The notes under the pieces are model-generated. The model ran no database searches. It saw only the letters and a list, made by a program, of their open reading frames with translations, and was not told the DNA's origin. Shown here piece by piece: positions 1 through 12,700 of a DNA stretch of 64,000 nucleotides. The number at the start of each line of letters is the position of its first letter. Positions within the stretch are counted from its first letter, which is position 1. Made by a program: the position numbers and the translations under genes. The stretch comes from Trochalopteron elliotii (lineage: Eukaryota; Chordata; Aves; Passeriformes; Leiothrichidae), in NCBI GenBank assembly GCA_024734555.1, contig JANPWX010000109.1:34391-98390 (forward strand). The letters run 5' to 3'.

Positions 1-230
1 CGGTGCGGGGGGGTGCCGGTGAGTGTCTGCCCTTCCCGGTACCGAACACGGGAGCGCAGCCGGGCTGGACTCGTCCGGACCCGCCGCCCTCTCCAACGGT
101 AACGCCGAGGCACCGCCCACCGCCCGCGCGGGGTCGCGGCTCATGGAATGTTGGGGCTCGGGGGGAACACCGCGTTCGAACGGTCCCCGCGAGCCGGGGG
201 CGGGGCTGCACCCACCCCACCGGGGAGCTC
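1..230. promoter_or_regulatory. CpG-island edge at the left border
   Basis: The first ~230 bases are very GC-rich and dense in CpG (for example runs such as cccgcgcggggtcgcgg), in contrast to the CR1-derived sequence that follows. In vertebrates such a block usually marks a promoter. It probably belongs to a gene lying mainly to the left of the window. A GTGAGT donor-like string occurs near position 19 on the plus strand, but I cannot tie it to a coding exon. Orientation and gene are unknown. Confidence 0.45.
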
Positions 231-489
231 CGTCCAACCCGGCCTGGGACAACTCCAGGGCTGGGGCATCCGCAGCTGCTCTGGCCAACCCGTGCCACTG
301 CCTCTCCACACTTCCAGGGAAGGATTTCATCCTAATATCCAATGTAAGTGTCCCCTCTCTCACTTTAAAGCCATCCCCCCTTCTCTCATCCCTATCCGCC
401 TGTGTAAAAAGTCGCTCCCTCTTTTTGAAGTGCAGCAAAAGCCACTCAGAATTCACATTTTCTCATTATTGGGTGAGGATGGACACCCT

Positions 490-1295
490 GCAAGCAGATA
501 CATAGACAAGGCAGAGATGTTTAATGCCTTCTTCACTTCAGCTTTCAACACCAGTGATAGGCTCTAGGGGTCCCTGAGTTGGAGGACCATGGCTGTGAGA
601 ATGATAAACTCCCAGTCAATCCCAAACTTGTGCAGGATCTGCTGTTCCAGCTGAATCCCTTTATAGGGGATGGTGTATGGGGCCTTACCGAATTCATCCA
701 AGAGTACCCAAAAGAGTTGGTGGATGTCATCATGAGACCTCTCTCAATGATTTTTGAACTGCCATGGGAATCTGGAGAGATCCCGCTTGACTGGAAACTG
801 GCAAATATTTTCCCACTTTTCTGAAAGAGCAAGAGGGATGATCCTGGGACTACAGGCCTGTCAGTCACATTTCAGTGCCTGGTAAAATTATGGAGAAGAT
901 TATTCTGAGAGATAGAAAAATACCTGAAGGACAATGCAGGCATCAGTCATAGCCAGCACAAGTTCATGAGGGAAAAACTCTGCTTGAGAAACTTAATTTC
1001 CTTTAAGGACAAGGTGACTCAAGGAGTTGATCTAGGGAAGCCTTGATACAAAATTTGGAGTTCAGTAAAGCTTTCAATACTGTCTCTCCCAGGATTCTTC
1101 TGGACAGAATGTCCAGCACACAGATGGATAAATATGTCATGTGATGGGTGGGCAATAGGCTCAAGTGTCAGGTTATAGTGAATAGGGTGACAGCAGACTG
1201 GTGACCAGCCACTAGTGGGGTTCTGCAGAGCTCAATTTTAAGGCCAGTGCTCTTCAAATCTTCATCAACAACTTGGATGCAGGACTTGAAAACAC
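490..1295 (+). mobile_element. Decayed CR1 LINE fragment, reverse transcriptase region
   Basis: Reading the plus strand across several frames gives a broken CR1-type pol sequence. DKAEMFNAFF sits near 508, a VQDLLFQLNPF..GVWGLTEF stretch near 630-700, and SGEIPLDWKLANIFP near 770-815. DPGTTGLSVTF-like text in shifted frames follows, with PGKIMEKII near 880-905. Stops and frameshifts after about 1040 show it is dead. The order (pre-RT linker, then RT fingers) is that of avian CR1 elements. It is 5' truncated. This is a non-LTR retrotransposon, not a virus. Confidence 0.75.
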
Positions 1296-1519
1296 ACCGA
1301 GTTGCCAACATATCTGAAGCGAGGCAGCTGTATCAAGCAGACCCCCCTGACCAGGCAGCCTGTAGTAGATGCCAAACACAGCGTGTCTTGTGCTGGTCCT
1401 CTCCTTGATTTTTACCCACAGGCTCTCAACCTATTAATGGCTGTTACTCAGAGGCAGAGCTCTTCACTATCTGTCCCTTCCTTAGGAGGGTCCAACACCC
1501 CTGCCCCTCCTTCCCACCC

Positions 1520-1690
1520 TCTCTTCTGAAATCTTGTAGCCCTCCATTGTAGTGCTCCAGTTGTGTGACACATCTATTTCTTTGATAGCAATTGTGTCAG
1601 TTTTTTAATTGCACCATGGTTTCCAACTCCTTTTCCTTGTTACCCATGCTGCATGCTTTGGTGTGGAGACACTTCAGCTGGGGCCTTTTT
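1520..1690 (-). mobile_element. Decayed CR1 LINE fragment, start of endonuclease domain
   Basis: On the minus strand, QLKCLHTKACSMGNKEKELE followed by a frameshifted VSHNWSTTMEGYK-like text matches the start of the APE-type endonuclease of CR1 elements (typically LK..Y.NA.SMGNKQEELE, then an SHDW..I.GY-type stretch). It is short, contains stops, and lies in the opposite orientation to the reverse transcriptase fragment just to its left, so the two are separate insertions or a rearranged copy. Limits are approximate. Confidence 0.6.
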
Positions 1691-1699
1691 GCCGTTTGG

Positions 1700-2160
1700 G
1701 AGGAGCCCTGCCTAGTAATTCTTTTGTGACGATTTATGGGTATTACCCTCTTGCTTCCTAAGGTGTTGGTGTTTCCTGGTTCCTCTGACACCCAGAAATA
1801 CATCCCCATTCCCTGCTCAACATAATTTAGAGCTCTGCCCTCTTTTCCTGCCCACCCTCAGCCCATTTCCCCCCTAAACCACAACCAGATCCGGTACCCT
1901 CCAGAACTGATATCCAACCCCAGCCTCACACCAGCTCCATGCCCCCAAAGGTGGCTGTGGCCTCCCACTGCCCAGTGGGACACTGGCATGCTCCATCCAG
2001 GAGGTCCCAGCCTCACAGAGCTGCCATTTAATTCAGAGAGAATCATCTGGAAAGCATCTCCCCCTGACCAGCCTCGTGCTTGCTTGGGGCGATGGGACGA
2101 CAATCCCCCCTCCCCTCCAAAACCAAGCCCCACAGCCCCCCAAGGAAAGCAGAACATTGC
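1700..2160. other. Intergenic stretch downstream of ABCF3
   Basis: I see no coding exon or recognisable repeat in this moderately C-rich stretch between the CR1 fragment and the ABCF3 cleavage region. The open frames here overlap one another on both strands and have no family resemblance. Confidence 0.4.
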
Positions 2161-2929
2161 ACCCACTGCGACCTGGGTTTATTTACACCACAACCTCTGT
2201 GTGGGCGGGCAGGAGGGACACTGGGCAGCCCACCCCAGGGCAGCCCAGCCCCGGGCCGGTTCAAAGGCAAGGCAGGCAGCGAGGCGGTACCGGCAGCAGC
2301 ACAGGGGAAGGAGCAGGGAGCACGCCCAGGAGAACCAGGCTCTGGCTCTCTCGGCACTACAGACGTAAGCAAGCCCCAGCATCAGGGGGCTGGGGAAGAG
2401 GCGGGGGTCACTTTTAGCAGCAAACGCCTCGTTTCCCTCCAAGGCAGCAGGGAGGACAGTGGCATGTGATGGAGCCAGACTAGTGCTCAGGCAGTTAAAC
2501 AAACAAACAAACAAAAAAACCCCAAAACAAACAAACAAAAAAAAAAGGCAGAGGGTGAAGTGAAGAAACACAGAGAACAACTCTTCTGCCCTGCAGGGCA
2601 CGGAGTTAAACCAAGGGTCAGGATGCTCTGCCTTCCCTCCTCTCGGCACAGCAGCAGCTCCAGGCACAGCCTTCTAAGTGTGCCCAGTGCCAGGCACAGC
2701 CCCGGACAGTGAGAGAGCCCCTGGCCACGCACACCAGGCTCCTGATCCCGCGCTGTCCTTCCACCCAGCCCCGGGAGGGGAGAGCCATTCAGGTGGCAGT
2801 TTGATGGCATGGCTGACGGTCCATGTGGGCAGCAGCGTCCTCGGCGCTCTGCCAGGCACAGTTGGGATGGATGCCGAGGTGGCTGAGCTTTGCCCCCCAG
2901 CCCCTGGTGCAGTCCGGCTCCCAGCTCCC
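2160..2929 (-). other. ABCF3: ABCF3 3' untranslated region
   Basis: This is about 770 bases between the ABCF3 stop codon and the poly(A) signal. It holds an A-rich (plus strand) imperfect CAAA repeat at about 2497-2548, which reads as a T-rich tract in the transcript. The 3' boundary is inferred from the AATAAA at 2178-2183. Confidence 0.7.
2178..2183 (-). terminator. ABCF3: ABCF3 poly(A) signal AATAAA
   Basis: The plus strand reads tttatt, so the minus strand reads AATAAA, about 750 bases past the ABCF3 stop. I see no other AATAAA on this strand between it and the stop. Cleavage is expected near 2155-2165. Confidence 0.7.
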
Positions 2930-5900
2930 TTATAGGAAACCCTCCTTCCGGAACTGCTCCTTCAGGATGTCTCTGTACTGGTCAAAGCCACCCTCGATGC
3001 GTGTCACGGTGGCGTTCTCACACACCCACAGCTCCTGGCACACCAGGCGGATGAAGCGTTCATCATGGGACACCAGGATTATACCACCCTGTCAAGATAC
3101 AAGGGTGAAAATTAGGAACTCAGTGGAGCACAACCCAAGGCCCAGGACTGGTGGCATGGAGATCTTGTGCCTCTGTCTAGCCTGTGCCCAGAACTTCAGG
3201 TTTCCATCCGCTCCAGGGAAAACTTAACAGTATTTTTACTGGCAAGGAGCTCATCCCAGCCTTTCCTCCCTGCAGGGGGACAGACAGATCACCTATGGAG
3301 GTGCCATGTGCAGTAGTAACATATTTAATCTTCACTCTCAGAAGGCAAGTGCAAGCTTTGTTACTGGCTCTCCAGGTCTCCAGCAACTTCAAGGATGGAG
3401 AACCCACACAAAGTCAGTAACAATGAAAAGGTGTCTGGGTAAGGTCCTGAGCAGCATCAGCTAAGCTTTTCGGTCACAGGAAAACTGCACCAACCTGAAC
3501 GACAACCAGTGTGATCCAGGTTGATCACAGTGGTATCTGGAGGCTGAGTCTTTGGAGATCAGGCATAAAACGTGCCTAAGGAAGATGTGAGCAGCCCCAA
3601 GGCAGCGCTGGGAGCTGCACACAGCATGTGAAAAGTCAGAGTGTAGGTGAGGGTTGGACAAGGTGCTCTCTCTGGGCTGCTACTGCCTCTCTCAGCCACT
3701 CCTAGCCAAAGCCATCAAGTAAAGAAACCACCAGGATGGATGGCTAACACTGAAATGTGGCTCATTTCCCAAATTTTGCCCTAGACTTGAAGTTACTGCT
3801 GGTATTTCACCATCCACCTCTGGCTGAGATACCAAGTAACTTGAGCTGGAGGTTGCAGGAGGCATTAGAAAAACAAGAGATATTGCTGGGAGAACCTTAC
3901 CCGGAACTTATTCAGTGCCTTTGCCAGTGCCTCAATGGTCTCCATGTCCAGGTGATTCGTTGGCTCATCCAGGATGTAGAAGTTTGGACTAGAAGAGAAG
4001 ACAGCTCTGAGGATGCACTGAAACAGGTTCAGGCTGGGTGTGCACCCTGACTGCTGCTTTAGCTGCTTAGAGCCACGGCCACTGGCATGTGCCTGGCTCC
4101 AGGGTTGGCGCTGCCCAGTCCCAGGGACACCTCTCATCTCTGTGAGCCCAAAGCAGTGGGAGAAAACCACCTGCCTCTTTCCACACAGTCTCCCCAGGGT
4201 GACACCTCCCTCTCCATAAAAACCTCCAAGGACAAGGCTTCTGTGGGGTAGCAGAAAGTCCCTGGATGCCTTCCTCCCTCCCGGTGAAGCAAGCTCCGGG
4301 GATGAAGCCATGGAAAAATTAGCAGCATTTGGGAGAACATTACCAGGGCATGGTCATCTGGGCAAAGGCCACACGACTCTTCTGACCTCCGGACAGGCTG
4401 GCCACAGGACGCACGGCCAGCTCCCCCGAGATGCCGTAGCTCCCCAGCTGATGCCGGTACTGCTCCTCTGTCTTCCCTGCAGGATCAGGTCACAACACAG
4501 CTATGGCACACCTGGTGTGACACAGGGCCACAGCTGGGCAGCCTCTGCCAGACCAGCAAACGGGAGCTCAGCAACACTTCCAGGCAATTCTCTCCCATGC
4601 AGGGGGTTTGCAAGGAAAACCTGATTGACAATCAGGGCAGGGGCTGCAGGGCCGATGACTGACACCGAGTGATGCTATACCCAAGTCCCTGTCACCGTGT
4701 CAAGTAATGGAGAAGGGAACTAGAGGTTTTGGAAACTGGAAAAGGGGGATCCAATGCTCCTCCTGTGAGCAGGAAAACAGCTCATCTGCCCCCAAAACTT
4801 GGCACTGACACCTTCAGACTACCAGCTACCCTGCTTCTCATGGCTGATGACCTGAACTTGGCTGGATGAAAGGAGTTACCCCAGTGTTGGCAGTGACCCT
4901 TAAGCACTGATAGGACAGAGCCTTCTGCCCAGGACCATGGACAAACCAATGCTCCTCCATGCACAGCAAAGGAGACCTCTGGTATCAACAAAAACTCACC
5001 TGGGAACTTTCTTGCCAGTAACTCTACAGCACTGATATTCAAGTCTAGTTGATCCACATGGTGCTGGCTGAAATAACCGATCTTTAGGTTTCTGCAGAAT
5101 GAGAAGAGGGATTGGGAGCTGGTACCAGACCCTACAACCACAGCATTCATAGCTGCAGTGCCCTAAGGGGGGGATACATGTGTGGATGTGTTGGACCCAT
5201 CCCCATTGCTCAAGCAGCCACTGCTCCAAAGCACAGTTCAGGAGCCCCCCAGCTGCACCATTCCTCCCACTCCCCCAGTCCTTCCAATCAGGTACCTGTG
5301 AGCATGTCTGATCCCTCTGACTGGTGCCAGCTCCCCCATTAAGATCTTTAGCATGGTTGACTTGCCAGCTCCGTTTTCCCCAACCTAGAGAAACAGCAGC
5401 AGCATTGGAGAATGTGAAATCCATGAAGGCACTTTAGAGAAGGGGGCAGTGATCAGGGAATTTCAGTTCTTGCAGATGATGAGGGGGAGCAGGATAGAGC
5501 ATAAATGGTGACTTCAACTACCAGGAAGCTGCATTTCTATCACTGACAAGCAGCACTGGCAGCAGTGCCAGATGTTCCCTCCCCAACCCTCAAGCCTAAG
5601 GATTACCCAATCCCAGTCTCTTCTGCAAGCACAGTGTCTGCTGCCCCATCCATGTAGCAGGGCCCCCACTACATGCTGCTGTCATCTAACAGGAGTCGTA
5701 TATGGATCCAGTCTCTTCTCCAAAGTATCCAGTGAAAGGATGAAATCACAAATTCAAAATGGTAGTTGGAAAAATGTTCCAGTGTTCCTCAAAATGAGGA
5801 TGATCAAATGCTGTGATGGGATCCAGCAGAATGGAAGAAATAGTCCTCCCTGGAAAACATCCAGCATTCAACTGGGCAAGGACCTGAGCAACCTGACCTA

Positions 5901-6797
5901 CAACCAAAGCTATCCCTGCTTTGAACAGGGTCCTCCCAAGGTCCCTCACAGCCTCCATTATTCTGCAATTCCACGTACCACACAGATGCGGGACTCCAGG
6001 TCGGCAGAGACAGAGAGGGAATGAAAGATGTAGTGACTTGGCTCATAATAGAAGTCTACTTCATCCAGCTGCAGGATTGGGGGGGAGAACTTCTCAAAGC
6101 CATCGGGAAACCTGAGAAGGCAGGAAGAGGTCAGAGATGGACAGGAACTTCAGAGACTTCCAACCGCCCAGAACAACCTCTGTAACTCCCAGGTGACAAG
6201 AAGGGCTCCTACCATGCAGGGCCTCAGGGAAGGATGGTTACGAGAAGGCAACAAAGACCTGCAGGCTTGGCCCCAGGGAACCCACCCTGAACAAGGGGAC
6301 CTGTCTGGTCTCCCTGTCAGAGTAAAACTGGCTCACGTGAAGGGGTGGTTGTCCCAGCTGGGACAGGACCCTGGAGAACCTCATGTCTGAAATGGAGCCA
6401 GGTGCCCTCCAAACAATGGCTCAGGGGACGCTCACCTGATGATCACCTCAGATTCCTTGTCCACAGGCTTCAGCACTGGCCTGCAATAAGAGGAGACATA
6501 TAACCAAGGTGCTCTGCACTGTGGATCTGCTCCCACACCAGAAGCCCACGCAGGGTCTTTAGCTCTGTGACACCTCATCCTAACCAAGGCCTCAGGACCA
6601 GACAGGCACTGAAAAAGCCCAAACCACAACTGTATCTGCCAGATACCATGGGAACCTCCTTTTCCTCCCAAGAGCACCGTCCCTTTCCCACCTCCAGAGA
6701 GGAGCAGGGCAGGCACTCACAGCTTCTCCAACAGCTTCAGCTTGCTCTGCACTTGGGACGCTCGGTTGGCGTTGTAGCGAAAGCGGTCAATGAAAAC
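2930..6797 (-). CDS. ABCF3: ABCF3 exons 14-21, linker and second ATP-binding domain
   Basis: Exons at 6797-6721, 6480-6436, 6111-5979, 5384-5296, 5091-5000, 4476-4344, 3988-3901 and 3088-2930. Exon 14 holds the ABCF linker (VFIDRFRYNANRASQVQSKL). Exon 17 holds Walker A, exon 19 the LSGGQ signature, exon 20 Walker B with the ABCF-typical DEPTNHLDMETIEAL, and exon 21 the H-loop SHDERF and the C-terminus ending in EGFL. All catalytic motifs are intact. Confidence 0.94.
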
Positions 6798-9700
6798 CTG
6801 CAGAGAAAAGCATCAGAGAGCCCCAAGTCCCCTTCAGCTGCTCTGCTCCACTGCCAAACCTACAGCAATACAACCACTAAGGCAGAGAGAAAGGGACAAG
6901 GCTGGGAGAAGAATGCCCCAGCTGCACTGGCTTCTCCCAGTACCTGGATGTGCTCACGGTACTGCTGCTGGGCTTCATACTCTCGCTGCTGGTTCTTCAG
7001 CCGCTCCTCCTTGGTCTTCATGAAGTTCTCGAAGTCCCCACGGTACATGTCCAGCCGCTGCGAGTGCAGGTGGATGATGTCCGTGGCCACCGCGTTCAGG
7101 AAGTTCCTGTCGTGGGACACCACCAGGATGGTCGACTGCCAGGTCTGGAGACAGCAAGAGGGAGGCCTGAGCACCATCAAGCCAGAGCACAGGGGTTGGT
7201 CCCACCACCCAGGGAGGCGAGGGCATCTCCCTCCCTCACCCTTTCTCTGTATCAAGGCCTTCTGCCACCCCCCTACCTGTAGGTAGCTCTCCAGCCACAA
7301 AATTGCCCTCACATCCAGCATGTTCGTTGGCTCTGAGGGAAGGGGAAAAGGCACTCAGGTCAGGAGGGATGGGGATGGCTGGATTATGTTTTTTTCCCAT
7401 AGGAAAGCCTAGTGATCTGCACTGGGGAGGAAAGAGCCTGTGTGGATACCTTCTCTGCCCAGCTCAGGGGACTCGTGTGTAGGGTGTGATACAGTGTGTG
7501 CACAGGGGCTGAGGCTCAGGCAGGGATGCTTCCCCCACTCCACATCAATACCCGGACTCTGGTGCCTCACAGCAGCATCTCACCCAGATTCTCTGCCCAA
7601 CCTGGGCATGCTCTGCAGTGAAGGGACTTCCCCCAGCACAGACTGGCAGCCAGGGTACATTCTAGGGACTGGCAAGGGAAAGGGAACAAAACTTGGGGCA
7701 GGATGACATGCAGACCACCTGGCTGGAGCACAGGGCAAGGCTCTGCTGAGTACAGTGAGAGCTGCTGCCCAGGCAGATTTCCCCGTGCCACTGCTGCCAA
7801 CCACGCTGCCAGGCCACCCTGTCACACAGGGCTATTTTGAGCAGGCAGATAAAGGCCATGGCATGTTCCCAACCCCAGGAAGGGCACAGGCAGGCGAAGC
7901 AGTGTCAGAGGGGGATTCACAGTATCAACTTACCATCCAGCAGAAGGAGATCTGGCCTGGGGAAAACAAGACATGGGTATCAGAAGCAGAAGGAGCACAG
8001 GGTCAGTGCAGTGTCTCATCACCCACACAAAGCTGCAGTGCCTCCAACTCCCTCCACCCCCAGAGCCTGGGTTGAGAAGACCCCCAGGCAGCACCCCTGC
8101 ACCTCGCAGCACGGACAGCAAGGAGGCTTAACCCCATAGCATGAAAGCCTGGACACCAACCTGGCAAACAGGGCTCTGGCTAAGGCCAGTCTCATTCTCC
8201 AGCCTCCAGAAAACTCTCTGAGGAGGGAAGATGCAGAGAGGGATTACTGTTCAACACAGAACCACTCTGTTTGCCTGCCTGCAGGATCCCTCCTCCCCCA
8301 TGGCTCTTTTGGCTCTGCTGTCACCCAGAGGCAACTTGTGCCAGCAGAGATTTCAAGCACAGCACAAGATCTGTGGTCCAGCAGGAAGGTGGCAGGAGAC
8401 CACATCGGATGGGCAAAAACAGACCCCTGCTCTTACAGCCACAGCAGTGTCTGGAGGCTCAATTGGAACATCTCCCCAGCCCCATCACTGCCTCAGTGCC
8501 CAAAGTTTGGAAACTTACTTGGTTGTCTGTTGTTGCATCTTTGCATTAAAGCCCAGCCCAGCAAGAATGACAGATGCCCTGGGGAAAAGGGGAGAGAACT
8601 GGAATCCAGATACAGCATCCAACACAGAGCACAGTCCGAGGTCTCAGACCCACAACCACCAAGGGAACTCTGCTACATATTTTAAAGCCATTCTGGTGCA
8701 GGAAAACCTTCCTGCACACCCAAGAGAAGCACTTGGCTAGGAAATGCAGCCCAGCAGGGAACAGCATCCACATGAAGTCCCAGAAGATTTACAAGGAGTT
8801 TTCATCTCTTTGGCCAGGAAGAGAGTCACACCACCACTACCAGAAACGCTGCCCAAGCACCAGGAACCTAGGGAGGTTGGAGTGCAGCAGCAGCAGCAAT
8901 ATAAGCCATTTGGGGCAAAAAAAAGTCCCTCCAGCTTCAGGAGAAAGCTCAACTATTCCTAAACCAGGAGAGCTGTGACAGAGAAGAGACAAGAACAGCA
9001 GGGAAAACCCCATCCCCACACGCTGGATCCCAAGACTGCAGCATCACCCTTCCACACCCCAAACCACTGCTCAGCCCTGGCCATGCCAACACACAGTGGT
9101 GCTCACAGGGCTGTCTCACCTTGCTGGGGCTTTGTCTGCCTCAATTTCCTCCAGCTTAGCGTAGATCTCTGATAGTCTGGCTGCTTCTGTCCCTTCTCCC
9201 CTAGGGCAGAAAAAGGAGGAAGGTGTGGGACTCACCAAGTCAGGGTTTGAGAGCTGGGGGAGGTTGATCTCCCCAGGTAGGACTAAGGTGGGCAAGATAC
9301 AGCCCACCCCTGCCAGAGCCTTTCTTTGGAAGGGAGAGACCTCAGAATGAGACCTTGTGGTCAAGAGACCACAGAAGGGCTGGAAATCCAGGGGACCACC
9401 TCACCTGCCAGCACTGATCTTGGCTGTCAGGTCCCTCTCCTCCCGCAGCAGGCTCTCACGAGTGGTGTCACACTCCAGCACACTCTGCAGTGCTGGTGTG
9501 TCATCCCCTGCCACCTCCTGCTCCACGTGCAGGATGCTGATGTGTGAGGGGATGCGCAGGCTCTGGCTGGCGATCATCTTGAGCAGCGTGGTCTTCCCCA
9601 GCCCGTTCCTGCCCACCAGCCCATAGCGCCGGCCAAAAGCCAGGTTCAGGTCTGCTCCCGTCAGCAGGACACTGAAACAAGGGAACAGGCAGGTTCCTGG

Positions 9701-12700
9701 TCAGACTGCCCCATGAAGAGGAGATAACTGACAGCCACCTGCCCCTGGTGTACTTCAGGCTGTGCTGTAGCCAAGCAAAAATCACAGGCTTCTCCTGCCC
9801 AAAGCCAACAGGGTCAGTGCCCACCTTGCTTCCTGATCTTTGCCATACCCTCTGTAATTTCTCAACTATTCTCTACTCCAGTGTCAATCCCCCACGGTCC
9901 AAAATCCCAGCCAGGGTGTGTCCCACGTCCCCGGCACACTCACCGCTCACCGAAGGACACGTCAAAGTTCTCGATGCGCACGTCGTACGACTTGTTCTTG
10001 CCTGACGACTCCATGCGAGTCTCCTTCTTGCTGGAAGCTTGGCTGGCAGACGCCTCCTCAAGGACTCTGTGGACAGGAAGAACACAGAGAAGGGGCTCAA
10101 CAGGAAAGCTCTGCTACAGCCAGATCCCAGCCATGCTCAGCAGAGCAGGGATGTTCAAAGTGCCATGTATACTCACACAGGGCCAGATGACTTCAGGGAA
10201 TCCCGCTCCAGCCTCTTGTCCTGCTTGGCTTTCAGCCTGGCTTCTGCCTTCTCCAGTTTCTTGGCATTCACCATCTGGGACATAGAACAGAGTTTGAAGA
10301 AGAGAGAGAGCATCTTCAGCAAAACCCCCAAAAGCCCAGCTCTGGGGGAAAAAACGATCAATCAACCTCTCAAGCCTGATAGAAAGGGAGGGAGGAAGGA
10401 CAGGGAAACTGGGACAGATTCAAGCATATTTTGAGGAGGCTAATCAGGCCAGGAAGCTACCTCAGGAATGAAGTCCTAAATCAACAGCTCATACACAAGT
10501 TTTGCCTCAGCAAGGCAGAAGTTTTGGCTGACCCTGTCATACAGTCAGTTTCTGTAGTTCCAGGGATCTGGATCAGCCAAGTCACTTCAACAGCAGCAAC
10601 CTGCCATCCCAGTGCCTCTTCTGGTATACTCTGCACCCACCCTTGAAGTGCACCATAAGGTGTTTCCCTTCCCAACATGTTAAACATTAGCCAGTTTGGA
10701 ATAAACTCTTCTTGAGCAGTGGATCAGAGACAAAAAGCATTTAATTAACCCTGAAGGCAAGAAGGTGCCAAGTTTTTTAACGTGGCTTCTGGTCTTGGCC
10801 AGGCTTTCAGCCCACTCCAGTTTATTCCTGCATAGAGTCAAATATTTGTGGCTGACCAAGGATACTCCCAGATATTTCTAGGCAACTCTGCAGGCACCAG
10901 AGCACGTTACAGACCTGCATGCCAGACTGAAGAGTGTCTTGTTACTAGAGCTGTGACCCCACACCTACAGACAGAGTCACTCTGTAAACTACGCCCAGCT
11001 TTCTGAATCTCCTAGTAAGACGTGCCCTCCAAAGCTTGACAGGCCTCCCAAGGCCTTCTCTGAATCGTCTCCAATTTTTCTGAAGATCCCTTTTTGAGCT
11101 GCAGACACAAGAGCTGGAAAGTGAATCCAGCCGCAACAACTCTGGTGCCAAAACCAGCCAGAGCTGCCAGTTTTTGCCTAAGACTCCCGTTCAGACGTGT
11201 GGGAATCGTGTTAGGTCCCAGCCTCCAAGTGAAGGGTTCTCATCTTCTACACATTAACCCATGGAAAGGGAGCTCTGTGAGTGACCTGGCAAAGACACTG
11301 CCCACACTATACAGCCACTGCTGTCTTTGCTTTGTGGACCTACAACTGCACCTCACCCATGCTCAGACTTTGGCACATCCAACACAGACAGCAAGCCAGG
11401 CTGTTCCTGAGCAGCTACACATTCCATCAATAGAGATGTCCTTTCTTCAGGTCATAGAGTGGAACTACTTCCAAACTTCTCTGCTCTTGATCTTATTTCT
11501 GAACCACAACAATCTACAGCTGGCTGTGAGCTGGGCTTACAATGTCCGTGCAGTGGCTCTCCACTAACTTTCCACCTGTTACACACCCCTCCTGCCATTA
11601 CCCAGGCCTTTACCCCTCAGTGAACATTCAAGATGTCATGCAGGCACATCATGTTTTCTCAATCAATAGCCTTGCTGTAGGAGCCAAAGGTCCTACAGCA
11701 AGTCACGAGTTCACTAAGAAACTAAGCAAAATAGATCTCGTCAGATTAATAAGCTGTTAACTCATGTGGAGCCTTTTCACCAGACCAAGGTCAAGAGTTT
11801 TCCAAATGACAGAGAGCCTGACAATGAGGAGCAGTACTCCCTGCAGCTATACTCCTATCCAGGATACTGCTTGCCTTGGCTGCTCTCCAAGGGCAACCTG
11901 GACTGGAGCAGGGCAGGGCAGAGCACCTGCAGCCCCACGTGTCAGCTGCTCTCACAAGGAAGGGCACAGCCCTCACTTACCGAGGTCTGGCCTCTCTTCA
12001 GCAACAGCCCTGGCAGCAGATCTGCACTAGTGTCACCTGCAAGGAGACAGTGGGGTTAGGGCTGGTGAGCACATGTGGCAGCACTCAAAGCTCTGCCTTA
12101 ATGATCACCCATGCCCAGACATGACTGATCCCTCTCCTGACAGGATGAAGGGACCAAAGGGCATCTCTCCACCTCCGCCTTCACTCCAGCTTACCCCGTG
12201 GGCACTGCTGCCCACAGCTCAGCAACAGAATGAGAAACAGATGTGTGCCTGTGAGGGAAAGCCTGAGCCCCCCTCCCCAAGATCAGATCAGCACACCCAA
12301 CGCCCCGAGCCCTTCCGAGCTCCAGCACCCTGACGGCAGGACGTGAGCTGCAGGCATCACTCACCATATCCATCAGTGATCTGGGAAAGCTGGATGGGGG
12401 CATCCAGCAACACCTGGCTGCAGCGCTGGGCTTGGCCCTCGTCCCTGCGGGGAGGAGGAGGAGAGTGAGGGGCGTAAGCGGGGTGAGGGGGCGCGAGGGG
12501 ACACCGGGTGCCCTTACAGCTGCAGGGTGTTGAAGAGGCGCTGGCAGATCTCCCTGATGGCGCCGTCGTCCTTGGTGTCCTGCGACACCTCCCGCAGCAG
12601 TTCGCCCACCGCCTCCTCCAGCTCGTCCACCGACTCGAAGTCCGCCCCGCTGCCGTGCAGGATGCCTGCGGGCACACGGCGCCGGCGCTGCACACCCCGC

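Noticed and set aside
2179..2667. 162-codon minus-strand open frame in the ABCF3 3' region
   Set aside because: It starts after the ABCF3 stop codon, its hydrophobic Leu/Phe/Cys stretch is just the T-rich CAAA repeat read antisense, and it has no homology that I know.
6567..7286. 239-codon plus-strand open frame
   Set aside because: It is antisense to ABCF3 exons 13 and 14 and their intron; long antisense frames are common opposite GC-biased exons.
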